From the NCBI GenBank assembly GCA_021083345.1, contig JAJGRE010000002.1, positions 186,001 to 250,000 on the forward strand: 64,000 nt of DNA. Reading direction: 5' to 3'. The notes under the pieces were generated by a model. The model was not told where the DNA came from and searched no databases. It saw only the letters and a program-made list of their open reading frames with translations. This DNA is from Calditrichales bacterium MX18-03. GTDB taxonomy: Bacteria > Bacillota > Clostridia > Lutisporales > Lutisporaceae. Numbering within the stretch: the stretch's first letter is position 1; every line of letters starts with the position of its first letter. Shown piece after piece: positions 40,990 to 49,731 of the stretch. The position numbers and the translations under genes are program-made.

Positions 40990-41637
40990 TCAGCCTTTGT
41001 AAACATATTTTTGGACCTTATCTGAGATGTTTGCTGCATTTCCTACATACAGGATAATGTCACCGGCATAGAATGTCAGTTTGGGCCCGGGAGACAAATA
41101 TAAATGCCCGTATCTATTTATTCCGATAATCGTCGCACCAGTGAACTCCCAGAATCTTACTTCCCCAATGGACTTGCCGATCAGATGGCTTTCTTCCGGT
41201 ATTTTCATTTCCAGCGGAAAGATAATGCCAATATTTCTCAAGAGCATGGCCTGTTCAATGATGGAATCCATTCTTTCCAGAACGGCATCTTCTATGGCTC
41301 TTTTTTCAGCAACCAGATTCATGATATCTTCCCGTAGCGTCAGTATCCTGTCCTTTGACTGGTACTCCTTTATGAAAGCATCTGCTGCTTCCTTGGACCG
41401 GATCATAATGCCTTTCCGTTCAAGGACACTTACAACCTGCAATTCTTCCAGCAATTTCAACGCCCTCCTGATGGTTTCAGGCGATACGCTGTACTTGCCA
41501 GATAGCGTGGAACGTCCTTTCAGGATCTCGCCAACCTTCCACTCATCGTTCAGAATGCCGTAAGCTATATCAAGTGCAATTTTCTCATACCTTGCCGCTG
41601 TATCCTTCTTCTCTTCGCTGCTGCCGTTTAACTTCAT
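40990..41637 (-). CDS. GntR-type regulator with RCK_C (TrkA-C) domain, BusR-like
   Basis: The 215-residue protein has an N-terminal GntR winged HTH (LSGKYSVSPETIRRALKLLE, about 45-90), a coiled-coil linker (about 95-145) and a C-terminal RCK_C/TrkA-C ligand domain (about 140-215, IPEESHLIGKSIGEVRFWEF, then LYLSPGPKLTFYAGDIILYV). This is the architecture of BusR, the c-di-AMP-dependent repressor of osmolyte uptake in Lactococcus and streptococci. GGATGG precedes the ATG; an in-frame ATG earlier lacks a site. Inverted repeats lie just downstream in front of the GNAT gene, its likely target. Confidence 0.85.
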   Translation of the reverse strand: MKLNGSSEEKKDTAARYEKIALDIAYGILNDEWKVGEILKGRSTLSGKYSVSPETIRRALKLLEELQVVSVLERKGIMIRSKEAADAFIKEYQSKDRILTLREDIMNLVAEKRAIEDAVLERMDSIIEQAMLLRNIGIIFPLEMKIPEESHLIGKSIGEVRFWEFTGATIIGINRYGHLYLSPGPKLTFYAGDIILYVGNAANISDKVQKYVYKG

Positions 41638-41812
41638 AAAAACACCATCCATCATAAAATCAGCATCACTTATTATTTATTCTTTCATTTTTTATGCCTT
41701 CTGTCAAATAACAATTCATTCTAAAATGAGGGTACATATGTTCCGGCAGCATCAGGATTGAGTGCTTGCTTGTAGGCACCAAAATAAGCTTCGTCATAAA
41801 CGAGCAATATAA

Positions 41813-41829
41813 GAGATAAGCCTTATCTC
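41813..41829. promoter_or_regulatory. Palindrome in the leader of the LytTR regulator gene
   Basis: GAGATAAGCCTTATCTC has perfect 8-bp arms around one C and lies 8 bases upstream of the GGAGGT ribosome-binding site. It is followed by an A-run, not a T-run, so it is an operator or an RNA hairpin near the ribosome-binding site rather than a terminator. Confidence 0.4.
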
Positions 41830-41850
41830 AAAAAATCGGAGGTCAAGCTC

Positions 41851-42552
41851 ATGAATTGTATCATAATCGACGATGAACACCCTTCCATACATGAGTTAAG
41901 CTATTTTATCGAGCATTTCAGCTCCATCCGGATATTGGAAAAGTTCGATGATAGCATCAAAGCGCTGGAGTTCGTACAGAAAAATGATGTGGATGTGATT
42001 TTTCTCGATATTAATATGCCCAGGCTGGACGGCATGGCCTTCAGCAGGATCATCAATACGCTGAAAAGCAAACCGTTGCTGGTTTTTATCAGTGCCTACA
42101 GTGAATATGCCATTGAAGCCTTCGAGGTTGCGGCTTTTGATTATATCTTGAAGCCCTATTCCGAGAACAGGATCACGGACACGCTGAAAAGGCTTGAGAA
42201 CTGCACTGCTGCCAAATGTAGCAGCGGCAAGATGACATTGTGGAAAAGCGATAAGCTCTTTGTACTGAACATCCAGGATATATATTACTGTGAGGTTCGC
42301 GAGCATGAGGTGTATGTGCACACAAAAGATGACCAGTACAAGCTAACCTCCAGTATTTCGGAGTTCTACAAAAAGCTTCCGCCGTCCAGCTTTTTTAGAT
42401 GCCACCGTTCTTATATCGTCAACATCGACAAGATCACGGAAATCATCCCCTGGTTTAATAATACCTTCATGCTGAAGCTTCAGGACATCCGGACAGAAAT
42501 ACCTGTAAGCCGGCAAAACATTCAAACCTTCAAACAGTTGATGGGCATATAA
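41851..42552 (+). CDS. LytTR-family response regulator
   Basis: The 233-residue protein has a receiver domain (IIDDEH at residues 4-9, phosphorylation site Asp in VIFLDINMPRLDG at about 53, KPY at about 105) and a LytTR DNA-binding domain (about 135-233, FFRCHRSYIVNIDKI and the final IPVSRQNIQTFKQLMGI). No histidine kinase is encoded nearby, although the related BtsSR/LytSR systems pair with one. It precedes cstA in the same orientation with a 107-base gap, so activation of cstA by this regulator is probable, as BtsR activates a CstA-type pyruvate transporter in E. coli. Confidence 0.9.
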   Translation: MNCIIIDDEHPSIHELSYFIEHFSSIRILEKFDDSIKALEFVQKNDVDVIFLDINMPRLDGMAFSRIINTLKSKPLLVFISAYSEYAIEAFEVAAFDYILKPYSENRITDTLKRLENCTAAKCSSGKMTLWKSDKLFVLNIQDIYYCEVREHEVYVHTKDDQYKLTSSISEFYKKLPPSSFFRCHRSYIVNIDKITEIIPWFNNTFMLKLQDIRTEIPVSRQNIQTFKQLMGI

Positions 42553-42659
42553 ATGTATTTTATGTGTCCTTTTTGTCATTTGGCGCTGACTTCGTTTTTT
42601 ACGGACAAACATCCTTTATAATAAAGCTGTAAAAAATAATCGAACAGGGAGGTCTATTC

Positions 42660-44096
42660 ATGTTATCATTTTTCTTATCCATTGTTGCCCTGCTCCTGGG
42701 TTACTTTATTTACAGCAAAATTGTTGACCGAGCTTTCGGCGCCGACGAAAACATCAAGACACCGGCAGTCCGGCTTGAAGACGGCGTTGACTTTGTCCCT
42801 ATGCCCATGTGGAAAATATTCCTTATCCAATTTTTGAACATTGCAGGCCTGGGTCCCATCTTCGGTGCCATTGCCGGTGCATTATGGGGACCTGTTGCAT
42901 TCCTTTGGATTGTTTTAGGCTCCATTTTTGCAGGCGGTGTTCATGACTATTTCTCAGGCATGCTGTCTGTCAGACACGACGGTGCAAGTATCCCTGAAGT
43001 AGTGGGCAAGTACCTGGGTACCGGCTTCAAGAATTTTATGAGAGGCTTCTCCGTCGTGGTACTGGTTCTTGTAGGAGTCGTCTTCATAACAGGCCCTGCA
43101 AAGCTGCTGGCCGGCTTGACACCTGCACAGTTTGATGTTACTTTCTGGGTTTATGTCATATTCGCTTATTACGTATTGGCAACCCTGCTTCCCATCGACA
43201 AGCTCATTGGTAAAATATATCCGGTATTCGGCGTTTGCCTTTTGATTATGGCATTGGGTGTTTCCGGAGGTATTCTTTTCGGAGGCTATCAGATTCCCGA
43301 AATCACCTTGGCCAACCTCCATCCCAAGCAGCTGCCGATATGGCCGTTGATGTTTGTCACCATTGCCTGCGGCGCAATCTCAGGCTTCCATTCCACTCAG
43401 TCACCAATGATGGCAAGATGCATCACATCTGAAAAGCAAGGCAGACAAATATTCTACGGTGCCATGATTGCTGAAGGTGTGGTGGCCTTGATCTGGGCGG
43501 CTGCTGCCATGGCATTCTTCGGCAGCACAGGTGAATTGGCTAAGCAAATGGGTGCCAACGGCGGACAGGGTTGGGTCGTCAGCATCATTTCCAACACCTT
43601 GCTTGGCAAATTTGGTGGTGCACTGGCCATCCTTGGTGTAATTGCCTGCCCTGTTACATCCGGTGACACGGCATTCAGAAGTGCAAGACTGACCATTGCC
43701 GATTTCTTGAACTACAAGCAAGGTCCGATAAAGAACAGACTGTTCCTGACCATCCCCTTGTTCATCATCGGTTTTGCATTGACAAAGATTGATTTCAACG
43801 TGGTATGGCGGTACTTCGCATGGTCCAACCAGACTCTGGCCATGATCGTACTATGGGCTGCAGCCATGTACCTGGCCATAAAAAAGCAGTTCCACTGGAT
43901 CGCAACCGTGCCGGCTACATTTATGACAGCGGTATCCATCACTTATATCCTTATTGCACCTGAAGGCTTCAAGCTGCCCGCTTCCTTCGCGTATCCCGCC
44001 GGTTTGGCAGCAGCTGCCGGCGCACTGGCCTTGTTCTTGGTCACAGCGAGCAAGAAGGCACAGAACGCAAAGGCAAACAATCAGGCCAAGGCATAA
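42660..44096 (+). CDS. cstA: CstA-family transporter (peptide/pyruvate type)
   Basis: The 478-residue membrane protein matches the CstA (carbon starvation) family: IFGAIAGALWGPVAFLWIVL, GGVHDYFSGMLSVRHDGASI and GFHSTQSPMMARCITSEKQG. E. coli CstA and BtsT import peptides or pyruvate when carbon is scarce; this protein is the shorter form (about 480 instead of 700 residues) common in Clostridia. CAGGGAGG precedes the ATG. A TATAAT at 42617-42622 without a good -35 box fits control by an activator such as the LytTR protein upstream. Confidence 0.9.
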   Translation: MLSFFLSIVALLLGYFIYSKIVDRAFGADENIKTPAVRLEDGVDFVPMPMWKIFLIQFLNIAGLGPIFGAIAGALWGPVAFLWIVLGSIFAGGVHDYFSGMLSVRHDGASIPEVVGKYLGTGFKNFMRGFSVVVLVLVGVVFITGPAKLLAGLTPAQFDVTFWVYVIFAYYVLATLLPIDKLIGKIYPVFGVCLLIMALGVSGGILFGGYQIPEITLANLHPKQLPIWPLMFVTIACGAISGFHSTQSPMMARCITSEKQGRQIFYGAMIAEGVVALIWAAAAMAFFGSTGELAKQMGANGGQGWVVSIISNTLLGKFGGALAILGVIACPVTSGDTAFRSARLTIADFLNYKQGPIKNRLFLTIPLFIIGFALTKIDFNVVWRYFAWSNQTLAMIVLWAAAMYLAIKKQFHWIATVPATFMTAVSITYILIAPEGFKLPASFAYPAGLAAAAGALALFLVTASKKAQNAKANNQAKA

Positions 44097-44102
44097 GAAA
44101 AG

Positions 44103-44136
44103 AACCGGGATCAGCCTTCTGGCTGGCCCCGGTTTT
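44103..44136 (+). terminator. Intrinsic terminator of cstA
   Basis: AACCGGG/CCCGGTT plus inner CAGCC/GGCTG arms, followed by TTTTC. The next gene converges on it from the other side. Confidence 0.8.
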
Positions 44137-44144
44137 CTATTTCC

Positions 44145-45140
44145 TTATCTGGCATTATATTTGAAGCCCTTGTATAGGGCGGTAGATACATCTATGAAGC
44201 AGCCAAGAATGATGAACATAATGATCCATGTGGTCAGTCTCAACCAAACATTCAAAAACTCAAAGCCTGCGTTGGCGTACTTTATGATTTCCGCAGCGAA
44301 ATTCGGATTCCAGATGCTTGGATTGGAAAAAACGATCAAAGCAAGGGCCGCTGACAGGATACTCATCAAAGAAAATATGACCGATAACCGGATCGTCCAT
44401 CTGCCTGAAACCAACTTCAAGGCTTCTTTTGCGGTATTGAAAATGTACATGCCGGCAAGCAGCAGTCTGTACTCTCTCAACATAGCAGTATCAAAAACAG
44501 GGACCATCGTCATACCCGACGGATCTCTGGGGATGTAAACAGCAAGAAGCTGCGGTGCAAAGTAAAGCAGAGCTATGAACAATGTAGAGAACAGAATGGC
44601 TGCAATCGGCTCTGCAGGCGGGATGGCTGCCTTCTTTTCAGGTATCTCCGGCAGCAGTTCCAGGCTCCAGGCCTCTTTTCCGGACTGTTTTTTTCTCATA
44701 TCGACACCCCGGCCTTCTGCAATGGCAAAAGCCAGCGTCACCCAGGCAAATGCCTGTGCAAGTCCTGAAAACAGCGCAGACAGATAACCACCTATAATGC
44801 CTCCGATACGCAGCTCCTCAGAAAACAAACCGGCAATTGCCATCGCAACGGATATTCCGAGAAATACGGCTCCAAAAACGATTTTAAGAATCAGCAGGTA
44901 GTTGTCATAATTTTGAGGGCCTATCAAATAGCGTTTTGAATCACGGTAGCTTTCTGCCAGCAATTCCGGGTCTCCCAAGCTCAGCAGGACATTTTGCAGC
45001 TTAAGCTCCTGCGTTTCAGGTCCCTCTTCCTGTTCCAGCATATCATCGATAAGCGTTCTGAGTTCTTTGCCGATGTCCTCCCGCTGCTTCTGGGGCAATC
45101 CTTTTGTGACGGCATATATATATCTTTCGTTCAATTCCAT
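44145..45140 (-). CDS. HAAS-domain membrane protein
   Basis: The 331-residue protein starts with a HAAS-type cytoplasmic helical domain (LNERYIYAVTKGLPQKQRED, LRTLIDDMLEQ, LLSLGDPELLAESYRDS), followed by seven or so predicted membrane helices. Such proteins are encoded with PadR regulators and are thought to take part in membrane or envelope signalling, but no activity is established. Its ATG directly follows the PadR stop codon (TAA-ATG), so the two are translationally coupled. Confidence 0.8.
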   Translation of the reverse strand: MELNERYIYAVTKGLPQKQREDIGKELRTLIDDMLEQEEGPETQELKLQNVLLSLGDPELLAESYRDSKRYLIGPQNYDNYLLILKIVFGAVFLGISVAMAIAGLFSEELRIGGIIGGYLSALFSGLAQAFAWVTLAFAIAEGRGVDMRKKQSGKEAWSLELLPEIPEKKAAIPPAEPIAAILFSTLFIALLYFAPQLLAVYIPRDPSGMTMVPVFDTAMLREYRLLLAGMYIFNTAKEALKLVSGRWTIRLSVIFSLMSILSAALALIVFSNPSIWNPNFAAEIIKYANAGFEFLNVWLRLTTWIIMFIILGCFIDVSTALYKGFKYNAR

Positions 45141-45494
45141 TTATTTCACATCCTTATCCCTGATTATTGCATTCATACTATCCACCATTTCATACCAATG
45201 GGTGCATAATCGATCATATATGTCCCTGCCCATATCGCTGAGTTGGTAGTATTTTCTCGGCTTTGCGCTTTCCACATCCCAGTTGCTTTCCAAAAGCCCC
45301 TGGCTTTCCAACCTTCTGAGCAGCGGATATAGCGTGCCGGCATCTACGGGTATCCCCTTCTCTTCCAGAAGTACCACGAGAGAATAACCATACTGTGGAG
45401 CTTTCAGTTGGCTCATGACGCTCATGACGATAGTACCGCGCCTCAGTTCCGATATCAGGCTTTCATACAACTCATTCTGCTTTTTTGTATCCAC
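45141..45494 (-). CDS. PadR-family regulator
   Basis: The 117-residue protein has the PadR winged HTH: LRRGTIVMSVMSQLKAPQYG, VDAGTLYPLLRRLESQGLLE and ESAKPRKYYQLSDMGRDIYD. PadR proteins repress their own operon and respond to phenolic acids, antibiotics or envelope stress. The start is a GTG after AGGAGG (7-base gap), 7 codons inside the longest open frame. It is the first gene of an operon with the HAAS membrane protein. Confidence 0.9.
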   Translation of the reverse strand: MDTKKQNELYESLISELRRGTIVMSVMSQLKAPQYGYSLVVLLEEKGIPVDAGTLYPLLRRLESQGLLESNWDVESAKPRKYYQLSDMGRDIYDRLCTHWYEMVDSMNAIIRDKDVK

Positions 45495-45513
45495 CTCATC
45501 ACCTCCTGATCTC

Positions 45514-45543
45514 ATTATACTGTATGGTATACACTATTGTAAA
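45514..45543 (-). promoter_or_regulatory. Promoter and operator of the PadR gene
   Basis: On the minus strand TTTACA (45538-45543), 18-base spacer, TATAAT (45514-45519). The spacer contains the dyad GTATACCATAC (arms GTAT/ATAC, 45522-45532), the usual PadR operator style, so autorepression is likely. Confidence 0.6.
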
Positions 45544-45595
45544 TATAATATCATAATAAATTTCATGTTATTTTATTGTTAATAATAAAATGAAA

Positions 45596-45620
45596 AACCC
45601 TATAGCCAGGCTATAGGGTT
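45596..45620 (-). terminator. Intrinsic terminator of the DegV gene
   Basis: A perfect 10-bp stem AACCCTATAG/CTATAGGGTT with a 5-base loop, followed on the minus strand by a TTTTTCATTTTATT stretch. Confidence 0.8.
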
Positions 45621-45634
45621 CTGTCTCATTTCCG

Positions 45635-46603
45635 CTAAACATCTTTATGCTTGTTTCCATATTTTTTAAGCCATTCATTTTTCTTGTCTATCAATCCTTG
45701 GACTTCATTAATCAAAAGGCTGTCCTTCAGGTGGTCTTTTTCAATGAAGAACATGGAAAGCGCTCCCAATCCAACATGGGTTCCAACGGCAACCCCCATC
45801 TGCATAAGATGAATTTCGCCGGTAAAATCCGTTTCCTTTGTGATCTTCAGCCTGAGGTTTTCCGCATAGGTTATGTCTGAGGTATAGCCGATAATGATAA
45901 AATCTGTCGTCTCCATGTCAACCCGCCTGGCGAACTCACTGACATAGTGCTCCAATACCTTCTTCCGTCCTCTTTCTTTTGCCACGATGGCGCCTTTCCC
46001 CTTCTTCATCGTCATAATCGGTTTTAGCTTCAGGAGTTTCCCTATAAAGGCGCTGGCATTGGTCAGCCTGCCGCTTTTTATCAAATGATCCAAATCATCT
46101 ACGGACAGGAAATGCTTGACATTGGTCTTGTATGCTTCATTAAACTCTACCAGTTCTTTGAAACCGGCACCCGCTTCCCTCAGCATGGCGGTTTTCAGGA
46201 TCAGCCACCCGCTGCCATGGCTCATGCATTTGGAATCTACAACATGTATTTGTGCTGCCGATTGGGGGTTCTCCTCAAAAAAATAGTCCCTGGCAATGAC
46301 GGCAGACTGATAGGACCCGCTTGTACCACTGGACATACAGATACAGAGTATGGATGTATACCCGCTTTGAAGCGCATGGTTGAAAATGGCCATATATTCC
46401 ATCGGGCTCGGCATTGCTGTAGTCGGTTCCTTCTCCAGCTCTTCCATCATTTTATAGAAATCATCCGGCTTGATATCGATCCTGTCCCGGTACGCTTTGT
46501 TCTCAATATTAATCGTAAGGGGCGCAAGGCTTATGTCGTACTTTTCAAGTATATCCTGCGACAAATCACAAGTCGAGTCTGCCATTATTTTTACCGTATA
46601 CAT
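45635..46603 (-). CDS. DegV-family fatty-acid-binding protein
   Basis: The 322-residue protein shows DegV motifs: IMADSTCDLSQDILEKYDI, the SSGTSGSYQSA fatty-acid phosphate-binding loop (ICMSSGTSG), HHGSG-type VDSKCMSHGSG and VGTHVGLGALSMFF. DegV/FakB proteins hold an acyl chain for phosphorylation by FakA, but no fakA gene is here. The ATG follows AAGGATG with a short gap. It is divergent from the thiamine operon, with overlapping promoter regions. Confidence 0.9.
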   Translation of the reverse strand: MYTVKIMADSTCDLSQDILEKYDISLAPLTINIENKAYRDRIDIKPDDFYKMMEELEKEPTTAMPSPMEYMAIFNHALQSGYTSILCICMSSGTSGSYQSAVIARDYFFEENPQSAAQIHVVDSKCMSHGSGWLILKTAMLREAGAGFKELVEFNEAYKTNVKHFLSVDDLDHLIKSGRLTNASAFIGKLLKLKPIMTMKKGKGAIVAKERGRKKVLEHYVSEFARRVDMETTDFIIIGYTSDITYAENLRLKITKETDFTGEIHLMQMGVAVGTHVGLGALSMFFIEKDHLKDSLLINEVQGLIDKKNEWLKKYGNKHKDV

Positions 46604-46682
46604 CCTTCCACTACTCCCTTAAAGAAATATTTTACCTATGACTCATTATACCACACCTCCTGTCAACAAATAAAAAATATGA

Positions 46683-46711
46683 TTTACATGACCGGTCGAA
46701 ACAACTATAAT
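46683..46711 (+). promoter_or_regulatory. Promoter of the thiamine salvage operon
   Basis: TTTACA (46683-46688), 17-base spacer, TATAAT (46706-46711), 24 bases upstream of the riboswitch. Confidence 0.7.
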
Positions 46712-46734
46712 GATAAAGAAAACTAAAACTAGAA

Positions 46735-46815
46735 TTACTAGGGGAGCGGAAGCTGAGAGAGCCATCATAGGCTTGACCCTTGAACCTGTTTGGGTAATAC
46801 CAGCGTAGGAAAGTA
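46735..46815 (+). promoter_or_regulatory. TPP riboswitch (THI element)
   Basis: All conserved pieces are present in order: GGGGAGC, GCTGAGA, the variable P3 region, GACCCTTGAACCTG and GGGTAATACCAGCGTAGGAAAG. Thiamine diphosphate binding should fold the aptamer and allow the terminator downstream to form, turning off the operon. Confidence 0.95.
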
Positions 46816-46833
46816 ATTGTATCTTGGATTAAG

Positions 46834-46857
46834 AGTGCAAGTGCTTTGCACTTTTTT
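46834..46857 (+). terminator. Riboswitch-controlled terminator before thiD
   Basis: AGTGCAA/TTGCACT (46834-46840 and 46846-46852) with a 5-base loop is followed by six Ts. It lies 19 bases after the aptamer and 73 bases before thiD, the expected expression platform. Confidence 0.85.
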
Positions 46858-46930
46858 ATTTTGGATCACGTCCTATCGCCTTTCCTTTTTTATCCATTCC
46901 AGCGTTTCCGTACCCGAAAGGGAGGTATGT

Positions 46931-47737
46931 ATGAAAAATGTATTAACCGTTGCCGGGTCTGACTCCTGCGGGGGAGCAGGCATACAGGCGGACCTGAAAA
47001 CCTTCAGTGCCCTGGGAACCTACGGCATGAGCGTCATCACCGCCGTTACCGCCCAGAACACGAGAGGCGTGACCGCCGTTCGCGACATGGATGTGGAAAT
47101 CGTCAGAGGGCAGATCGATTGCCTTTTCGATGATATCGAAATCCATGGCATAAAAATCGGCATGGTATCCAGTATCGACATTATCCGAACCATTGGAGAA
47201 AGCCTTAGCAGAAACAATGCGGCCAATATTGTCCTGGACCCTGTCATGGTCTCAAAAAGCGGCTGCCATCTCTTGAATCCTGAAGCGAAGCATGAATTGA
47301 TCAGGGTCCTTTTCCCTCTGGCTTTGGTGGTGACGCCCAATCTGTTTGAAGCTGAGGTCATAACAGGGGACAAGATAGAAATGCTGCAGCAAATGGAGAG
47401 TGCTGCTGTGAAAATCCATGCCATGGGTGCAAAGCATGTCGTGGTAAAAGGCGGGCATCTTTCCGGAGACGCCATTGATGTATTATTTGACGGAAAAGTT
47501 TTTCATTACATAAAGGGTGTGCGGATCGACACGAAAAACACCCACGGCACAGGCTGCACTTTCTCTTCCGCCATTACGGCATATATTGCAAATGGCCACT
47601 CCGTGGTTGATTCTGTCAAACTGGCCAAGCTGTATATAAACGGCGCAATAGAGAATTCGATCCAGCTGGGAAAAGGCGTCGGTCCGACAAACCATTTCTA
47701 CAGCCTCTACAAGAGGGCAGGTGTAAACTATGAATAA
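46931..47737 (+). CDS. thiD: Hydroxymethylpyrimidine/phosphomethylpyrimidine kinase
   Basis: The 268-residue protein matches ThiD over its length: VAGSDSCGGAGIQADLKTFS, YGMSVITAVTAQNTRGV and the C-terminal DTKNTHGTGCTFSSAITAYI anion-hole motif (the Gly-Thr-Gly-Cys form). It phosphorylates HMP to HMP-PP in two steps. The start MKNVLTVAG follows GGGAGGT by 4 bases; the longest open frame would start inside the riboswitch terminator. It is the first gene after the TPP riboswitch; cytX starts before it ends. Confidence 0.95.
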   Translation: MKNVLTVAGSDSCGGAGIQADLKTFSALGTYGMSVITAVTAQNTRGVTAVRDMDVEIVRGQIDCLFDDIEIHGIKIGMVSSIDIIRTIGESLSRNNAANIVLDPVMVSKSGCHLLNPEAKHELIRVLFPLALVVTPNLFEAEVITGDKIEMLQQMESAAVKIHAMGAKHVVVKGGHLSGDAIDVLFDGKVFHYIKGVRIDTKNTHGTGCTFSSAITAYIANGHSVVDSVKLAKLYINGAIENSIQLGKGVGPTNHFYSLYKRAGVNYE

Positions 47738-48938
47738 GGAAAGAAAGCTGGGCGGCTTCAGCCTGTTCAGCTTATGGGCCGGTGCAGCCATATCCATCGC
47801 AGAAATCATGACAGGAAGCCTCATCGCACCTTTAGGTATTAAACTGGGGATTTTGGTTATCCTGGGAGGACACATTATAGGTGGTCTGGTGCTGGCTGCC
47901 GTCGGCGTCATCGGCTTCAGGGAAAAACAGCCCTCCCTGATTGCCAGCCGTATTTCCCTTGGAAGATATGGCTCCTATGTCATCTCGGTCTTCAACATCA
48001 TCCAGCTTGTAGGCTGGACGGCCATCATGCTGATCCAATGCACCAGGTCCGTTCAAACCATAACATCGGGGTTGTTCGGACTAGAGAATTATGCCTTGCT
48101 GCTGACCATTACCGCAGTACTGGTCGGGCTATGGACCTATTATGCCGATAAGGGCATCAGTCTGGTAAACAACATAGCGGTGGTATTGCTTCTGGTATTG
48201 AGCGCCATTATGCTGGGTTCCGTACTGAAGACAGGTGTTGTCCAGCAGACCGGTGAAACCATTTCAATCGGCTCAGCCCTGGAGCTTGCCATTATTATGC
48301 CCTTGTCCTGGGTCCCGTTGATTTCAGATTATACCATGTCGGCAAAGAGCGCTAAAGGCAGCTTCCTTGGAAGCTTCTGGGGCTATTTTACCGGCAGCTG
48401 CTTTATGTATATCATCGGTCTGGTGTCGACTATTTACACAGGAACGGCAGACCCTTCCGCCATACTTTTGTCGCTGGGCATGGGTTATCCGGCACTGATG
48501 ATCGTCGTGCTTTCCACGGTAACCACAACATACCTGGATGTCTATTCAGCCGTGCTCTCCACAACGAATCTTGCACCTCGCGTATCAAGGAAACAGCTTA
48601 TACTTATATTCACTGTGCTTGGCGCGCTGCTGGCCATGTACTTCCCAATGGAGCACTACCAAGGCTTCCTCTATATGATCGGGTCCATTTTTGCTCCGGT
48701 ATTCACCGTGGTCATTGCCGATTATTTTGTCTTCGGCAGGGATCGGCGGAATGAGCTCTTCAACATAACGGGTCTCATAGCAGCCGGCATCGGAACACTG
48801 TTCTATTACGTGATTATCCGCTACGATTTTATATTGGGCTCAACCATTCCCGTTATGGCCATAACCGCTGCAGTATACTCCCTTATGGAGCTGGCAAAAA
48901 ACAAACTGAAGTTAGGAGATGTTCAATATGATAAATAA
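47730..48938 (+). CDS. cytX: CytX-type hydroxymethylpyrimidine transporter (NCS1 family)
   Basis: The 402-residue membrane protein belongs to the NCS1 cytosine/allantoin permease family: LWAGAAISIAEIMTGSLIAP, GLVLAAVGVIGFREKQPSLI and LEIAIIMPLSWVPLISDYTM-type segments. Riboswitch-linked members (CytX) import the thiamine precursor HMP. It overlaps thiD by 8 bases and precedes thiM by an 11-base overlap. Confidence 0.9.
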   Translation: MNKERKLGGFSLFSLWAGAAISIAEIMTGSLIAPLGIKLGILVILGGHIIGGLVLAAVGVIGFREKQPSLIASRISLGRYGSYVISVFNIIQLVGWTAIMLIQCTRSVQTITSGLFGLENYALLLTITAVLVGLWTYYADKGISLVNNIAVVLLLVLSAIMLGSVLKTGVVQQTGETISIGSALELAIIMPLSWVPLISDYTMSAKSAKGSFLGSFWGYFTGSCFMYIIGLVSTIYTGTADPSAILLSLGMGYPALMIVVLSTVTTTYLDVYSAVLSTTNLAPRVSRKQLILIFTVLGALLAMYFPMEHYQGFLYMIGSIFAPVFTVVIADYFVFGRDRRNELFNITGLIAAGIGTLFYYVIIRYDFILGSTIPVMAITAAVYSLMELAKNKLKLGDVQYDK

Positions 48939-49731
48939 TGTCATCGATATTTTGAAGGATGTACGAAAAAATACGCCTCTTGTACAGGCTATCACCAATT
49001 ATGTTACCATCAATGACTGCGCCAACATATTGCTGTGCTTTGGGGCGTCCCCCGCCATGTGCGAAGCACGGTCCGAAGTTGAAGAGTTCGTCAATCTCAT
49101 ATCCGCCCTCTATATCAACATCGGTACGCTTACTGAGGAGCAGGAAGCTGCTGCTTTGCTGGCGGCAAAAAAGGCATCGGCGCTGAACAAGCCCATCGTG
49201 CTGGATCCTGTCGCCTGTGGTGCTATCAGCAGAAAAACTGATATCACCATGAAGCTGCTGGAAAGCGCCAAAATATCCGTCATTAAAGGAAACACCGGAG
49301 AAATAAAGTCTCTGGCAGGTTACCAAGGCAAGATGCGCGGCGTGGACTCCATTGATGACGGCGATGACGTCGTAGAAGCTTGCAAGGCACTTGCCGCGAA
49401 ATATGGTACGGTTGTAGCTGCTACCGGAAAAACAGATGTCGTGACGGATGGTGATAGGACTTGCCTGATAGAAAACGGTACGCCCATACTGACGCTTGTA
49501 ACAGGTGCGGGATGCATGGCCGGAGCCTTGACCGCTGCCGCGGCCGGAGTCAGCCAGGACAGGTTTTTGTCTACCGCAGCAGCACTTACGGCAATGGGGC
49601 TTGCAGGCGAGATGGCTGCCAATGCCATAGAGGGCGTCCTTCCTGGTACCTTCAGAATGAAGCTTTTTGATTATGTCTACTCCATGACTGCTGAGGATGT
49701 ACTGAAGGGTGGAAAGTTAAGATGTCTATAG
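48928..49731 (+). CDS. thiM: Hydroxyethylthiazole kinase
   Basis: The 267-residue protein matches ThiM: PLVQAITNYVTINDCANILL, GASPAMCEARSEVEEF, LDPVACGAISRKT and VTGAGCMAGALTAAAAGV near the end. It phosphorylates the salvaged thiazole alcohol. The start MINNVIDIL follows AGGAGA with an 8-base gap, and overlaps cytX by 11 bases. Together with thiD and thiE it allows thiamine to be made from taken-up precursors. Confidence 0.95.
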   Translation: MINNVIDILKDVRKNTPLVQAITNYVTINDCANILLCFGASPAMCEARSEVEEFVNLISALYINIGTLTEEQEAAALLAAKKASALNKPIVLDPVACGAISRKTDITMKLLESAKISVIKGNTGEIKSLAGYQGKMRGVDSIDDGDDVVEACKALAAKYGTVVAATGKTDVVTDGDRTCLIENGTPILTLVTGAGCMAGALTAAAAGVSQDRFLSTAAALTAMGLAGEMAANAIEGVLPGTFRMKLFDYVYSMTAEDVLKGGKLRCL

